Assembly (NCBI GenBank): GCA_026002995.1
Contig: BPGK01000001.1
Coordinates: 1,240,001-1,304,000 of the forward strand
Length of the DNA: 64,000 nt
Reading direction: 5' to 3'
From: Gaiellaceae bacterium
Lineage (GTDB): Bacteria > Actinomycetota > Thermoleophilia > Gaiellales > Gaiellaceae
Shown: piece after piece, positions 1 through 8,389 of the stretch
Numbering within the stretch: position 1 is the first letter of the stretch
Layout of the letters: every line of letters starts with the position of its first letter
Notes under the pieces: generated by a model
Database searches by the model: none
Seen by the model: the letters and a program-made list of their open reading frames with translations, nothing else
What the model was told of the DNA's origin: nothing
Program-made: the position numbers and the translations under genes

Positions 1-1
1 C

Positions 2-799
2 GTCGAGCACGAGCGTCAGGCGAAGCACCTCGCCAACCTGCGCGCCGAGCGGTTGCGCAGAGAGCAGCTCGCGCAGCGGCCGCGCCGTCGCGTCTCGCTC
101 GAGACGCTGCACGCCGACCTGCGCGCGGGCGAGGTGAAGGACCTAAACATCGTTCTCAAGGGAGACGTGCAGGGCTCCGTCGAGGCGCTCGTGAGCGAGC
201 TCGCGAAGATCCAGCACCCCGAGGTCCGGGTCAACGTCATCCACGCGGGCGTCGGCGGGATCACGGAGAACGACGTCAACCTCGCGTCCGCCTCAGACGC
301 ACTCGTCATCGGCTTCAACGTGCGTCCGAGCGCAGACGCCCGGGCGCTCGCGGAGCGCGAGGGGGTGGACATCCGGACGTACCGCGTCATCTACCAGCTC
401 ACCGAAGACATCCAGCAGGCGCTCGTCGGCATGCTGTCCCCGGTGGAGACGGAGGAGACGCTCGGCGAGGCCGAGGTGCGCGCGCTCTTCAAGGTCTCGC
501 GCCTCGGCACGATCGCCGGCTGCATGGTCACGAGCGGGGTCGTGCGCCGGGGCGCCAAGGTCCGCGTCGTCCGCGACGGGGCTGTCGTCATCGAGACCTC
601 GATCGCGCAGCTCAAGCGCTTCAAGGACGACGTGCGCGAGGTGAGCGAGGGCTTCGAGTGCGGCATCCTCCTCGACGGCTTCAACGACGTGAAGGAAGGC
701 GACGTCCTCGAGGTGTACGAGACGCGCGCGGTCGAGCGGACGGACCTCGGCACGACGCCGACGCCCGCCGGCGCGCAGACGGCCGACGGGCCCGCGTAG
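2..799 (+). CDS. infB: Translation initiation factor IF-2, C-terminal part (5' end outside window)
   Basis: IF-2 is the GTPase that brings fMet-tRNA to the 30S subunit. Only the last 265 residues are here: the G domain lies upstream of the window. The remaining sequence contains the IF-2 domain III signature (NIVLKGDVQGSVEAL, then VIHAGVGGITENDV) and the C-terminal beta-barrel that binds fMet-tRNA (VSRLGTIAGCMVTSGVVRRGAKVRVVR). It is open from base 2 to a TAG at 797-799. The genes behind it (DUF503, rbfA, nrnA, truB, ribF) are the usual infB downstream neighbours in Gram-positive genomes, which supports the call. Confidence 0.97.
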   Translation, partial: VEHERQAKHLANLRAERLRREQLAQRPRRRVSLETLHADLRAGEVKDLNIVLKGDVQGSVEALVSELAKIQHPEVRVNVIHAGVGGITENDVNLASASDALVIGFNVRPSADARALAEREGVDIRTYRVIYQLTEDIQQALVGMLSPVETEETLGEAEVRALFKVSRLGTIAGCMVTSGVVRRGAKVRVVRDGAVVIETSIAQLKRFKDDVREVSEGFECGILLDGFNDVKEGDVLEVYETRAVERTDLGTTPTPAGAQTADGPA

Positions 800-833
800 A
801 GCGCGTCGAGCTCCCGCGCGCTCGTCATGCTCG

Positions 834-839
834 TACCAT
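834..839 (+). promoter_or_regulatory. -10 hexamer (TACCAT) for the DUF503-rbfA operon
   Basis: TACCAT lies 9 nt before the ATG at 849, which fits the leaderless-promoter spacing seen repeatedly in this window. No convincing -35 is visible. It would give the ribosome-maturation genes a promoter independent of infB. Inference from spacing only. Confidence 0.35.
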
Positions 840-848
840 GCGGACGAG

Positions 849-1148
849 ATGGCGAGCGGTTACGTCGGCATCCTCACCGCGGAGCTCCACTTCCCCGACA
901 ACGGGTCGCTGAAGGGCAAGCGCCGGCACCTGAAGTCGACGAAGGCGCAGCTCCACGAGCGGTTCGGCGTCGCCGTCGCCGAGGTCGACTACCACGACCT
1001 GTGGCAGCGCTCGCGGCTCACCGTCGCGTGCGTGGCCCGCGAGCACCGAGAGCTCGAGGAGCTCCTCGACGCGGTCGAGCGACACCTCGACTCGCAGGGC
1101 TTCGAGCTCCTGCGCACCGAGCGGGAGGTGGTCGTCCCTGGCGAGTGA
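849..1148 (+). CDS. DUF503 (YlxP-like) family protein
   Basis: A 99-residue protein of the DUF503/YlxP family. It opens with VGILTAELHFPDNGSLKGKRRHLKS, the conserved N-terminal beta strand and KGKR turn, followed by VAEVDYHDLWQRSRLTVACVA. The family is small, often sits between infB and rbfA, and is thought to be linked to 30S ribosome maturation; the molecular role is not settled. The ATG at 849 comes just after a possible -10 box, so the message may be leaderless. Its stop is 13 nt before the annotated rbfA start. Confidence 0.9.
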   Translation: MASGYVGILTAELHFPDNGSLKGKRRHLKSTKAQLHERFGVAVAEVDYHDLWQRSRLTVACVAREHRELEELLDAVERHLDSQGFELLRTEREVVVPGE

Positions 1149-1161
1149 GCGACAGCGGCGG

Positions 1162-1506
1162 GTGAACGAGTCGATCCGCCAGCTCCTCTCCGACGCGATC
1201 CCCACGCTCAAGGACCCGCGGATCGGGTTCGTGACCGTGACCGGGGTCGAGACGTCGCGGGACTACGCGTACGCGACCGTCTACGTGAGCGTCCTCGGCT
1301 CCGAGGAGGAGCGAGAGCGGACGCTGGAGGGGCTCGCCGCGGCTCACGGCGTCCTCCAGGCGAGGATCGGTCGGGCGCTCCGGCTTCGGAACACGCCGAT
1401 CCTCCGCTTCGCGTACGATCCCGCGGTCGAGCGCGGCGTCCGGTTGACGCAGATGATCGACGAGCTCGCGCCCGAGGCTTCCGATGTCGCAGACCCCCAT
1501 GAGTGA
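1162..1506 (+). CDS. rbfA: Ribosome-binding factor A
   Basis: RbfA binds the 30S subunit near the 16S rRNA 5' helix during late maturation and cold adaptation. The 114 residues show the KH-like fold signature: VNESIRQLL, then DPRIGFVTVTGVETSRDYAYATVYVSV and LRNTPILRFAYDP. The start is uncertain. The reading frame is open upstream and reads SERQRR before VNESIRQ, which is typical RbfA N-terminal sequence, but no ATG, GTG or TTG covers it (only CTG at 1138). Either translation starts at the GTG at 1162 with a trimmed N-terminus or it uses an uncommon codon upstream. The end overlaps nrnA by 23 nt. Confidence 0.93.
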   Translation: MNESIRQLLSDAIPTLKDPRIGFVTVTGVETSRDYAYATVYVSVLGSEEERERTLEGLAAAHGVLQARIGRALRLRNTPILRFAYDPAVERGVRLTQMIDELAPEASDVADPHE

Positions 1507-2497
1507 CCTCCAGGCCGTGGTCGACGCGCTCCGCGAGCGCGACCGCTTCCTCGTCACCTCCCACGAGGCGCCCGACGGCGACGCGCTCGGGTCGCTCCTC
1601 GCCACGCACCTCGCGCTCGAGCAGCTCGGGAAGGACTCCGTCATGTTCCTCGGCGGGCCGGCGCCGCTTCCGGGCGAGTACCGGTTCCTCGACCTCCCCG
1701 CCCGCGGTCTCCTGCGCGCGCTCCCCGCGGACGCGGGCGAGCGCACCCTCGTCGCCGTGGACTGCGCGAGCGCCGCGCGGGTCGGGGCCGAGCCCGGCGT
1801 CGTCGAGCAGGCTCCCTTCACCGTGAACATCGACCACCACCACGACAACCCGTGCTACGGAGACGTGAACCTCGTCGTCCCCGACGCGTCCTCGACGGGC
1901 GAGGTGCTCGCGGACGTCTTCCGGGAGCTCGGTGTCGAGCTCACTCCCGAGATCGCGGAAGGGCTCTACGTCGCGCTCGTCACCGACACCGGACGCTTCC
2001 AGTATGCGAACACGACGCCGAAGGCGCTCCGCCTGGCCGCCGACCTCGTCGAGGCGGGCGCCGACGTCCATCGCGTCTTCCAGGGCGTGTACGAGAACGT
2101 CCAGCTCGCGAAGCTGAAGCTCCTCGCGCGCGCGCTCGAGCGCGCCCGCGTGCTCGAGGGCGGGGAGATCGTCGTCTCCCATCTCGAGCGTCGCGACTTC
2201 GAGGAGGTGGGAGCGACGGAGCCCTACTCCGAGGGGATCATCGACGTGCTCCGTTCGGTCGAGGGCGCGCTCGTCTCGGCGCTCATCCGCGAGCCGCCGC
2301 GAGATGGCGGGCCGGCGCGCAAGGTCTCGCTCCGGACCTCCGTCGACGAGATCGACGTCAGCGTCATCGCGCGCAAGTCGGGGGGCGGAGGACACCGCCA
2401 GGCCGCGGGCTTCTCGAGCGACCTCTCCGTGGACGAGCTGACGGAGTTCATCGTCCGCGAGGTACGGGCACAGATCGGAGCAGCGGTGGCCCGCTGA
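1484..2497 (+). CDS. nrnA: DHH/DHHA1 phosphoesterase (NrnA-type oligoribonuclease / pAp phosphatase)
   Basis: NrnA hydrolyses short RNA oligomers and 3'-phosphoadenosine 5'-phosphate, using two metal ions. The 337-residue protein has the expected order: HEAPDGDALGS (residues 27-37), AVDCAS (91-96), NIDHHHDNP (115-123, the DHH triad), and the DHHA1 substrate motif GGGGHRQAAGFS (300-311). The start at 1484 is favoured because GAGG lies 6 nt upstream; an in-frame ATG at 1499 is an alternative. It overlaps rbfA at its start, and its stop overlaps the truB ATG (ATG at 2497), so translation is probably coupled. Confidence 0.93.
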   Translation: MSQTPMSDLQAVVDALRERDRFLVTSHEAPDGDALGSLLATHLALEQLGKDSVMFLGGPAPLPGEYRFLDLPARGLLRALPADAGERTLVAVDCASAARVGAEPGVVEQAPFTVNIDHHHDNPCYGDVNLVVPDASSTGEVLADVFRELGVELTPEIAEGLYVALVTDTGRFQYANTTPKALRLAADLVEAGADVHRVFQGVYENVQLAKLKLLARALERARVLEGGEIVVSHLERRDFEEVGATEPYSEGIIDVLRSVEGALVSALIREPPRDGGPARKVSLRTSVDEIDVSVIARKSGGGGHRQAAGFSSDLSVDELTEFIVREVRAQIGAAVAR

Positions 2498-3153
2498 TGC
2501 CTCCGCGCGGCCTCACGCCGAGCGGGATCCTGCTCGTCGACAAGCCGGCCGGGCCGACGTCGTTCGACATCGTCGCGGCTGTCCGACGGCGCACGGGCGC
2601 GCGTACGGGTCACGCGGGGACGCTCGACCCCTTCGCAACCGGGCTGCTCCTCCTCCTCTCGGGCGCCGCGACCCGGCTCCAGGGCCGCTTCGTCGGGCTG
2701 GACAAGCGCTACGTGGCCGAGATCGACCTCTCCGCGCGCACGACGACGGGCGATCCGGAGGGAGAGACGGTCGAGGAGCGCGAGGCGCCGAGCGCGAGAG
2801 AGCTCGCCGCGCTCCTCGAGGGCCTGCGCGGCGAGGTGGAGCTTCGGGTGCCGGCCGCCTCGGCCGTGAAGATCGGCGGCGAGCGCGCTTACCGCCTGCA
2901 CCGAGCCGGCGTCGCGGTCGAGATGCCCGTTCGACGCAGTGTCGTGCGCGAGCTGCGGCTCCAGTCGTACGAGCCTCCGCTCGCGCGACTCGACCTCCTC
3001 GTCTCCTCCGGGACGTACGTGCGCGCGCTCGCGGACGCGCTCGGTGGCCACTGCGTCAGTCTCCGCCGTACCGAGATCGGTCCGTTCTCGGTCGAGGAGG
3101 CCGACGAGCTGCGGATCATCCCCCCCGACGAGGCGCTCGCGAGGCTCGCGTGA
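2497..3153 (+). CDS. truB: tRNA pseudouridine-55 synthase, short form without PUA domain
   Basis: TruB makes the pseudouridine in the T-loop of tRNA. The N-terminal catalytic domain is complete: GILLVDKPAGPTSFD (residues 10-24), GTLDPFATG (41-49) with the catalytic Asp at 44, and the KRYVAE and SSGTYVRALADALG motifs. At 218 residues it is about 80-90 shorter than E. coli TruB and ends right after the catalytic domain, so the C-terminal PUA-like RNA-binding domain is absent. Start and stop overlap the neighbours (TGATG and GTGA), so there is no sign of truncation by frameshift. Confidence 0.95.
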   Translation: MPPRGLTPSGILLVDKPAGPTSFDIVAAVRRRTGARTGHAGTLDPFATGLLLLLSGAATRLQGRFVGLDKRYVAEIDLSARTTTGDPEGETVEEREAPSARELAALLEGLRGEVELRVPAASAVKIGGERAYRLHRAGVAVEMPVRRSVVRELRLQSYEPPLARLDLLVSSGTYVRALADALGGHCVSLRRTEIGPFSVEEADELRIIPPDEALARLA

Positions 3154-4016
3154 GGATCGTGCGCGCTCCTGCGCAGGTCGTGCGCCAGCCGCGCGCGGTC
3201 GCGATCGGAGCCTTCGACGGCGTCCATCTCGGGCACCGCTCGGTGCTCGATACGGTCGCCGCCACCGGCCTCGCGCCGACGGTCATCACCTTCGACCCGC
3301 ACCCGCGGATCGCGTTCGGGCACCGCGTCGAGCTGCTGACGACGCTCGAGCGTCGGCTCGAGCTGCTCGCCGAGGCCGGTGTCGAGACGACGCTCGTCGC
3401 CGCCTTCGTCCCCGAGCTCCAGCGGCTCACCCCGGAGGAGTTTGCGGCCGAGTACCTGCGCGGCATCGGCGCGGAGGTCGTCGTCGCGGGGGAGGACTTC
3501 CGCTTCGGGGTCGAGCGCTCGGGAGACCTCGAGCTCCTCGAACGCCTGGGCTACGAGGTGCGGATCGCGCCCGAGGTGGAAGGCGTGTCCTCGACCGCGA
3601 TCCGTGCGGCGCTCGCCGAGGGAGACGTCGTGCGAGCCGCGCGCATGCTCGGGCGCCCATTCGAGCTCGACGGCGTCGTCGTCGCCGGTCACCAGCGCGG
3701 CGGGAGCCTCGGCTACCCGACGGCGAACCTGCGGCTCGAGCCCGACCTCGCGTGCCCCGCGTACGGGATCTACGCCGGCGCGGCCCGAGGCTACCGGGCG
3801 GCCATCTCGATCGGTACGAACCCGCACTACGGAGGCACGGAGCGGCGCATCGAGCCACACCTACTCGACTTCGAGGGCGATCTCTACGGCGAGCGGCTCC
3901 TCGTCGAGGTCTGGGAGCGGCTGCGGGACGAGGCGGCGTTCGCGTCGGAGGAGGAGCTCGTGGCGCAGATCGCGCGCGACGTCGAGGCAGCGCGCGCCGC
4001 GCGCCGACCGGTATGA
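3150..4016 (+). CDS. ribF: Bifunctional riboflavin kinase / FAD synthetase
   Basis: RibF phosphorylates riboflavin to FMN and adenylates FMN to FAD. The FMN adenylyltransferase half shows GAFDGVHLGH (residues 20-29) and FDPHPR near residue 48. The riboflavin-kinase half begins about residue 168 with GRPFELDGVVVAGHQRGG and contains LGYPTANL. At 288 residues it is near normal length. GTG start at 3150 overlaps the truB stop (GTGA); the stop overlaps the next gene's ATG. There is no FMN riboswitch in front of it, as expected for an internal operon gene. Confidence 0.95.
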   Translation: MRIVRAPAQVVRQPRAVAIGAFDGVHLGHRSVLDTVAATGLAPTVITFDPHPRIAFGHRVELLTTLERRLELLAEAGVETTLVAAFVPELQRLTPEEFAAEYLRGIGAEVVVAGEDFRFGVERSGDLELLERLGYEVRIAPEVEGVSSTAIRAALAEGDVVRAARMLGRPFELDGVVVAGHQRGGSLGYPTANLRLEPDLACPAYGIYAGAARGYRAAISIGTNPHYGGTERRIEPHLLDFEGDLYGERLLVEVWERLRDEAAFASEEELVAQIARDVEAARAARRPV

Positions 4017-4951
4017 ACGCCGCCGAGGGAGGAGAGGTGATCCACGCCCGCGGGCTCGTCAAGCGCTTCGGTGACACCGTCGCGGTCGACGGGATCGACT
4101 TCGACATCGCGCGCGGGGAGGCGTTCGGCTTCCTCGGGCCGAACGGCGCGGGGAAGACGTCCACGATGCGCATGATCGGCTGCGTCTCGCCGGTGAGCGG
4201 TGGGACGCTCCGCGTCTTCGGGCTCGACCCGGCGCGAGACGGGGCGGCGATCCGGGCCCGGCTCGGCGTCGTCCCGCAGCTCGACACCCTCGACCTCGAC
4301 CTCACTGTGAGGGAGAACATCGTCATCTACGGCCGCTACTTCGGCCTGCCGCGCCGCGAGCTGCGTGCGCGGGCCGACGAGCTCCTCGAGTTCGTCCAGC
4401 TCAGCGAGCGCGCCGACGACAAGGTCGAGCCGCTCTCCGGCGGCATGAAGCGGAGGCTCACGATCGCGCGCTCGCTCGTCAACGACCCGGAGGCCTTGCT
4501 CCTCGACGAGCCGACCACCGGCCTCGATCCGCAGGCGCGACACGTCGTCTGGGATCGCCTGTACCGGCTCAAGCAGTCGGGCGTGACGCTCGTCCTCACC
4601 ACCCACTACATGGACGAGGCCGAGCAGCTCTGCGACCGGCTCGTCGTGATGGACAAGGGGCGGATCGCCGCCGCGGGGTCGCCCGCCGAGCTCATCGCTC
4701 GCTACTCGACGCGCGAGGTCGTCGAGCTGCGCTTCGCCGACGGACGGCCGGACGACCTCACGCCATGGACGGACGGGCTCGTCGAGCGCGTCGAGCCGCT
4801 GCCCGACCGCGTGCTCCTGTACACGGACGACGGCGACGCGGCGGCGCACGGCCTGCACGAGCGCGGGCTCGTTCCGGACAGCGTGCTCGTGCGGCGCTCG
4901 ACGCTCGAGGACGTGTTCCTCCACCTGACCGGTCGCACGCTCGTGGACTGA
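4013..4951 (+). CDS. ABC-2 exporter ATP-binding protein (DrrA-like)
   Basis: The nucleotide-binding subunit of an ABC-2 type exporter, 312 residues. Visible motifs are Walker A GPNGAGKTS (42-50), signature LSGGMKRR (141-148), Walker B ALLLDEPTTGLDP (161-173) and the H-loop in VLTTHYMDEAEQ. The C-terminal extension beyond residue 220 resembles the regulatory tail of DrrA/NodI-like ATPases. Two permease genes follow directly, so this is the ATPase of a heterodimeric transporter. The substrate cannot be told from sequence. Its ATG overlaps the ribF stop. Confidence 0.9.
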   Translation: MNAAEGGEVIHARGLVKRFGDTVAVDGIDFDIARGEAFGFLGPNGAGKTSTMRMIGCVSPVSGGTLRVFGLDPARDGAAIRARLGVVPQLDTLDLDLTVRENIVIYGRYFGLPRRELRARADELLEFVQLSERADDKVEPLSGGMKRRLTIARSLVNDPEALLLDEPTTGLDPQARHVVWDRLYRLKQSGVTLVLTTHYMDEAEQLCDRLVVMDKGRIAAAGSPAELIARYSTREVVELRFADGRPDDLTPWTDGLVERVEPLPDRVLLYTDDGDAAAHGLHERGLVPDSVLVRRSTLEDVFLHLTGRTLVD

Positions 4952-4954
4952 GCC

Positions 4955-5731
4955 GTGGGAAACCTCCTCTTCGCGCTCCGTCCGCTCGAGTTCTTCCTCG
5001 TCCAGTACCGACGCGTCTGGCGGGGCACCATCGTCACGAGCGTCGCGAACCCGATCTTCTTCCTGCTCGCACTCGGGGTGGGGCTCGGCGTGTTCGTCGA
5101 TCGGTCGGCCGACCTCGCGGGCGACGTCTCCTACCTCTCGTTCGTCGCGCCGGGGCTCCTCGCCGGGGCGGCCATGCAGATCGCGACCTTCGAGTCGAGC
5201 TGGCCGACGCTCGCCGCGATCAAGTGGTCGCGCCAGTACCACGCCATGCTCGCCTCGCCGCTCCGCGTCGGGGACATTCTCCTCGGCCACCAGGCGTTCA
5301 TCGCGCTCCGCCTCCTCATGACGACGACGATCTACCTGCTCGTCATCACGGTCTTCGGCGCGGTCGAGTCTCCGCTCGCGGTCTTGACCGTTCCGGTCGG
5401 CGTCCTCGTCGGGCTCGCGTTCTCGGCGCCGATGGCGGCATGGGCGGCGCACACCGAGACCGACGCCTCCTTCGTGACCATCTTCCGCTTCGTCATCCTC
5501 CCGATGTTCCTCTTCTCCGGGATCTTCTTCCCGGTGACTCAGCTCCCGCGCGTGTTCGAGCTCGTCGCCTACGCGACGCCTCTCTGGAACGGCGTCGCGC
5601 TCTCGCGGCAGCTCTCCCTCGGCGAGGCCTGGCACTGGAGCGCCGCCTACCACCTCGGGTTCCTGCTCGTGTGGACCGCCGTCGCGCTCGTGCTCGCGTA
5701 CGCGAGCTACCGGAGGAGGCTCGTCGTCTGA
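4955..5731 (+). CDS. ABC-2 type permease, first subunit
   Basis: A 258-residue integral membrane protein with about six hydrophobic segments, typical of ABC-2 permeases (NodJ/DrrB type): the first at roughly residues 28-46, the last at about 228-248 followed by a basic tail (SYRRRLVV). It contains the family's YLSFVAPGLLAGAAMQ and ILPMFLFSGIFFP segments. GTG start lies 3 nt after the ATPase stop. It is similar in plan, though not in sequence detail, to the next gene, so the pair probably forms the membrane channel. Confidence 0.88.
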   Translation: MGNLLFALRPLEFFLVQYRRVWRGTIVTSVANPIFFLLALGVGLGVFVDRSADLAGDVSYLSFVAPGLLAGAAMQIATFESSWPTLAAIKWSRQYHAMLASPLRVGDILLGHQAFIALRLLMTTTIYLLVITVFGAVESPLAVLTVPVGVLVGLAFSAPMAAWAAHTETDASFVTIFRFVILPMFLFSGIFFPVTQLPRVFELVAYATPLWNGVALSRQLSLGEAWHWSAAYHLGFLLVWTAVALVLAYASYRRRLVV

Positions 5732-5757
5732 GCGCGCTCGCCGCCCGTCTGGGCGCC

Positions 5758-6531
5758 GTGATCCCGGCGCGCCCTCCCATCGCAGGGCTCCTGCTCTTCG
5801 AGCGCAACGCGATGGTCTACCGCCGGACGTGGGTGATCCTCTTCTCCGGATTCTTCGAGCCGCTCCTCTACCTGCTCGCGTTCGGCGTCGGGCTCGGCGG
5901 CTACGTCGGCACGGTCGCGCTCGACGGCGAGGCGCTCGAGTACGCGGTCTTCATCGCGCCGGGTCTCCTCGCGGTCTCGGCGATGAACGGAGCGTTCTAC
6001 GACGCGACGAACGTCTTCTGGAAGCTCCGCTACGGGAAGGTGTACGACTCGGTGCTCGCGACGCCCATCAGCCCGCGCGACGTCGCCGTCGGAGAGAGCC
6101 TGTGGGCGGTGTTCCGCTCGTTCCTGTACTCCGCGGCCTTCCTCTCCCTCATCACCGCGATGGGGCTCGTCGAGTCGTGGTGGGCGCTCCTCGCGCTGCC
6201 GGCGACGCTCGTGATCGGGCTCGCGTTCGCGGGCGCGGGCATCGCAGCGGTGACGTGGATGCGGACGTGGAAGGACTTCGAGCTCGTGAACCTCGTCATG
6301 CTCCCGCTCTTCCTCTTCTCGGCCACCTTCTACCCGATCGACGTGTACCCGCAGGCGCTCCAGTGGGTCGTCCAGGCTCTCCCGCTCTACCACGGGGTGG
6401 CACTCGTCCGTGCGCTGACGACGGGAGCGGTCGGCCCGGAGCAGCTCCTCAACATCGCCTACCTCGCCGTCCTCGGGCTCGTCGGCGTCCTGCTGGCGGG
6501 CCGGCGCATCCACGGCCTCCTGCTGACGTAG
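5758..6531 (+). CDS. ABC-2 type permease, second subunit
   Basis: The second ABC-2 permease of the exporter, about 257 residues with six membrane segments. The segments EYAVFIAPGLLAVSAMNGAFYDATNVFWK and LPLFLFSATFYPIDVYP match the family. The start is uncertain: GTG at 5758 has no Shine-Dalgarno, while an in-frame CTG at 5728 overlaps the previous stop and has GGAGGAGG upstream, so the protein may be 10 residues longer. It is the last gene of the ABC cassette and is followed by a 446-bp repeat block. Confidence 0.87.
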   Translation: MIPARPPIAGLLLFERNAMVYRRTWVILFSGFFEPLLYLLAFGVGLGGYVGTVALDGEALEYAVFIAPGLLAVSAMNGAFYDATNVFWKLRYGKVYDSVLATPISPRDVAVGESLWAVFRSFLYSAAFLSLITAMGLVESWWALLALPATLVIGLAFAGAGIAAVTWMRTWKDFELVNLVMLPLFLFSATFYPIDVYPQALQWVVQALPLYHGVALVRALTTGAVGPEQLLNIAYLAVLGLVGVLLAGRRIHGLLLT

Positions 6532-6535
6532 GCGA

Positions 6536-6835
6536 GGGGATCACGGGCGAGGCAAGCCTCGCCCCTACGGGCGGTGGACGGTCGGGGCGTACCGCGCAAC
6601 ACCGGGGTCAGGTCCCTTTCGTTGCGCGCGTGCGCTATGCCTCCCCTGGCTGCAACACGGAAGACCTGACCCTTCTTGTTGCGTAGGCGCGGGGATCACG
6701 GGCGAGGCAAGCCTCGCCCTACGGGCGGTGGACGGTCGGGGCGTAACGCGCAACACCGGGGTCAGGTCCCTTTCGTTGCGCGCGTGCGCGATGCCTCTCC
6801 TGGCTGCAACACGGAAGACCTGACCCCTTTGTCGC
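6536..6835 (+). repeat. Tandem pair of about 155-bp composite repeats, each with two inverted REP units
   Basis: Two nearly identical copies, offset by 155 bp, follow the ABC genes. Each starts with a palindrome (GGCGAGGCAAGCCTCGCC), then GGGCGGTGGACGGTCGGGGC, then a forward REP unit and an inverted REP unit. A REP unit is GCAAC, a core GGGGTCAGGTC and GTTGC, about 30 nt. Units lie at 6596-6625 (+), 6652-6682 (-), 6750-6779 (+) and 6806-6835 (-, 3' arm degenerate). The same core surrounds the transposase at 47.5-48.4 kb. Confidence 0.85.
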
Positions 6836-6845
6836 GGGGGTGCGC

Positions 6846-6977
6846 ACGTAGGGGCGACCATTGGGTCGCTCGAATCGGCAAAGCGGTTCGCCGATCGCCG
6901 TAGGGGCGACCCTTGGGTCGCCCTCGTCCCGGCAGGACGCTGGCGAGGGCACGGGCGAGGGCGAGGCAGGCCTCGCC
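6846..6977 (+). repeat. Palindromic intergenic repeats of the GTAGGGGCGACC and GGCGAGGC types
   Basis: Two copies of a palindrome built on GGCGACC and GGGTCGCC (about 6848-6870 and 6899-6923) and one GGCGAGGCAGGCCTCGCC (about 6960-6977) fill the space up to the gamma-glutamyltransferase stop codon. No ORF of interest is present. Repeats of this kind are widespread as small non-autonomous elements in several phyla; on transcription they would fold into strong hairpins between the convergent genes. Confidence 0.7.
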
Positions 6978-8330
6978 TCACAGGAGGATCGCGGCGCCGC
7001 CGCGGCGTGGATCCCCCGCTGCGCCTCCGCGCCCGACGCAGCTCACGCCGCCGAAGTAGTGGTGCAGCCGCTCCCACCGGCGCACCGCGCGACCCTGCGC
7101 CTCGAGCGCCCGCAGCGCGTCTTCGTCGACGCCCGGCTCGGCGTCGACGAGCGCCGGGGTCGCATGGACGCGGGGGCGAGCGACGGCCTCCTCGGGCGAG
7201 AGCCTCTCGTCGAGCACGCCGGCGACCACCGTCGCGAGGGCGCTGCGCAGGCGCGTCGCTCCCGCCGACCCGATGGCGAGGACGAGCCCCTCATCGTCGA
7301 AGACGAGCGTCGGCGCCATCCGGCTCTCGAGCCGCTCTCCGGGAGCGGGCTCGCCGACCGCGATGTCGGCTTCGCCGAGGAGGTTGTTGAGCTGGACGTC
7401 GAAGCCGGGGAGGTAGACCCCCGCGCCGACGCCGAGCGAGTGCGTGAGCACGCAGGCACGCCCGTGCCCGTCGACCGCCACCATGTTCGTCGTGTGCTCG
7501 CCGGCCTCCTCGTCGGTCGCGAGCGCTTCGACGAGAGCGAGCACGCGCTCGGTCTCGCCGAGGCCCGTGAGCACCGGGAAGCGGGAGAGGAGCGTGGGGA
7601 TCCCGGAGAGCCCGCCGCGCGTCGTCACCCGGCGGCCGTGGAACGTCGCCTGAACGGGATCGCGCCAGATCGCCTCGTACCCGCGGAGGTCATCTGCGGT
7701 GAAAACGACGCCCTCGACTGCGAGGAGGGCCTCGGCGAGCGTTCCCCGGTAGACACTCGCGGCGCCCTCCTCCGCGAGCGCCTCGAGGGTGTCGACGAGG
7801 CCGGGCTGCACGAGCAGCTCCCCGGCTTGCAGCGTGCGTCCGTGGCGGAGGTAGAGGTCGGCACCGCGACCGAGCCCGATCGCCGGCACGAGCGCTTCGA
7901 GCGAGCGGGCGTGCATCTCGGGGAGTGGTACGCCTCGGCGGGCGAGCTCGAGCGCGGGCTCGACCAGGAGCTTCCAGGGCAGTCGCCCCAGTGCCTCCGA
8001 GAGCGCTCCGAGCGCGGCCGGCAACCCGGGCACGGCGCAGGACGCAGGGCCGAGCTGGTAGACGACCACCTCAGCGCCGAACGCGACGGGGACGTCGACG
8101 AGCTCACCCGATCCCGACGGCACCGCTCCGAAGCCGTCGAGGTTGCGGACGCGGGATCCATCGAACACGATCGCGTGGGCGCCTGCGAGGAGCCCGCTCA
8201 TGACGGTCTCGGCCACGCAGGAGGCAAGGGCCATCGCAACCACGGCATCGGCGGCCGTCCCGCCCTCGGCGAGGATCGCAGCGCCGGCCTCCGCGGTCGC
8301 CGGATGCCCGGCTGCCACTGCGGCGCGCAT
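6978..8330 (-). CDS. Gamma-glutamyltransferase family protein (short form)
   Basis: A member of the Ntn-hydrolase family that cleaves gamma-glutamyl bonds, for example in glutathione. It is 450 residues, shorter than typical 520-580-residue GGTs. The autocatalytic cleavage site and Thr nucleophile are preserved in [10 protein letters not shown] (first Thr at residue 280). Other family motifs are [15 protein letters not shown] (23-37) and [11 protein letters not shown]. No signal peptide is visible, so it may act inside the cell, unlike secreted GGTs. ATG at 8330 is chosen because the upstream frame has no family similarity and an operator-like palindrome lies 12 nt ahead. It diverges from rpsO. 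Confidence 0.85.
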   Translation of the reverse strand: MRAAVAAGHPATAEAGAAILAEGGTAADAVVAMALASCVAETVMSGLLAGAHAIVFDGSRVRNLDGFGAVPSGSGELVDVPVAFGAEVVVYQLGPASCAVPGLPAALGALSEALGRLPWKLLVEPALELARRGVPLPEMHARSLEALVPAIGLGRGADLYLRHGRTLQAGELLVQPGLVDTLEALAEEGAASVYRGTLAEALLAVEGVVFTADDLRGYEAIWRDPVQATFHGRRVTTRGGLSGIPTLLSRFPVLTGLGETERVLALVEALATDEEAGEHTTNMVAVDGHGRACVLTHSLGVGAGVYLPGFDVQLNNLLGEADIAVGEPAPGERLESRMAPTLVFDDEGLVLAIGSAGATRLRSALATVVAGVLDERLSPEEAVARPRVHATPALVDAEPGVDEDALRALEAQGRAVRRWERLHHYFGGVSCVGRGGAAGDPRRGGAAILL

Positions 8331-8341
8331 GGCACCAATCT

Positions 8342-8353
8342 TGTCACGTGACA
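8342..8353. promoter_or_regulatory. Perfect 12-bp palindrome, candidate operator for the gamma-glutamyltransferase gene
   Basis: TGTCACGTGACA is a perfect palindrome 12 nt upstream of the gamma-glutamyltransferase ATG, on its promoter side and facing rpsO. Its position between a possible -35 (TTGTGG) and -10 (AAGATT) of the minus-strand gene suits a repressor site. The binding protein is unknown. Confidence 0.45.
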
Positions 8354-8377
8354 GACTGCCACAAGGTGCCGTCCTGC

Positions 8378-8383
8378 TAGGCT
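8378..8383 (+). promoter_or_regulatory. -10 hexamer (TAGGCT) for rpsO-pnp
   Basis: TAGGCT, the same hexamer as in the trp and pheA promoters of this window, sits about 84 nt upstream of the rpsO start and immediately before the structured leader at 8390-8447. No clear -35 is seen. Confidence 0.45.
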
Positions 8384-8389
8384 TCGCGC

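Noticed and set aside
3150-4016. FMN riboswitch before ribF
   Set aside because: ribF overlaps truB by 4 nt and no RFN-like sequence is present.
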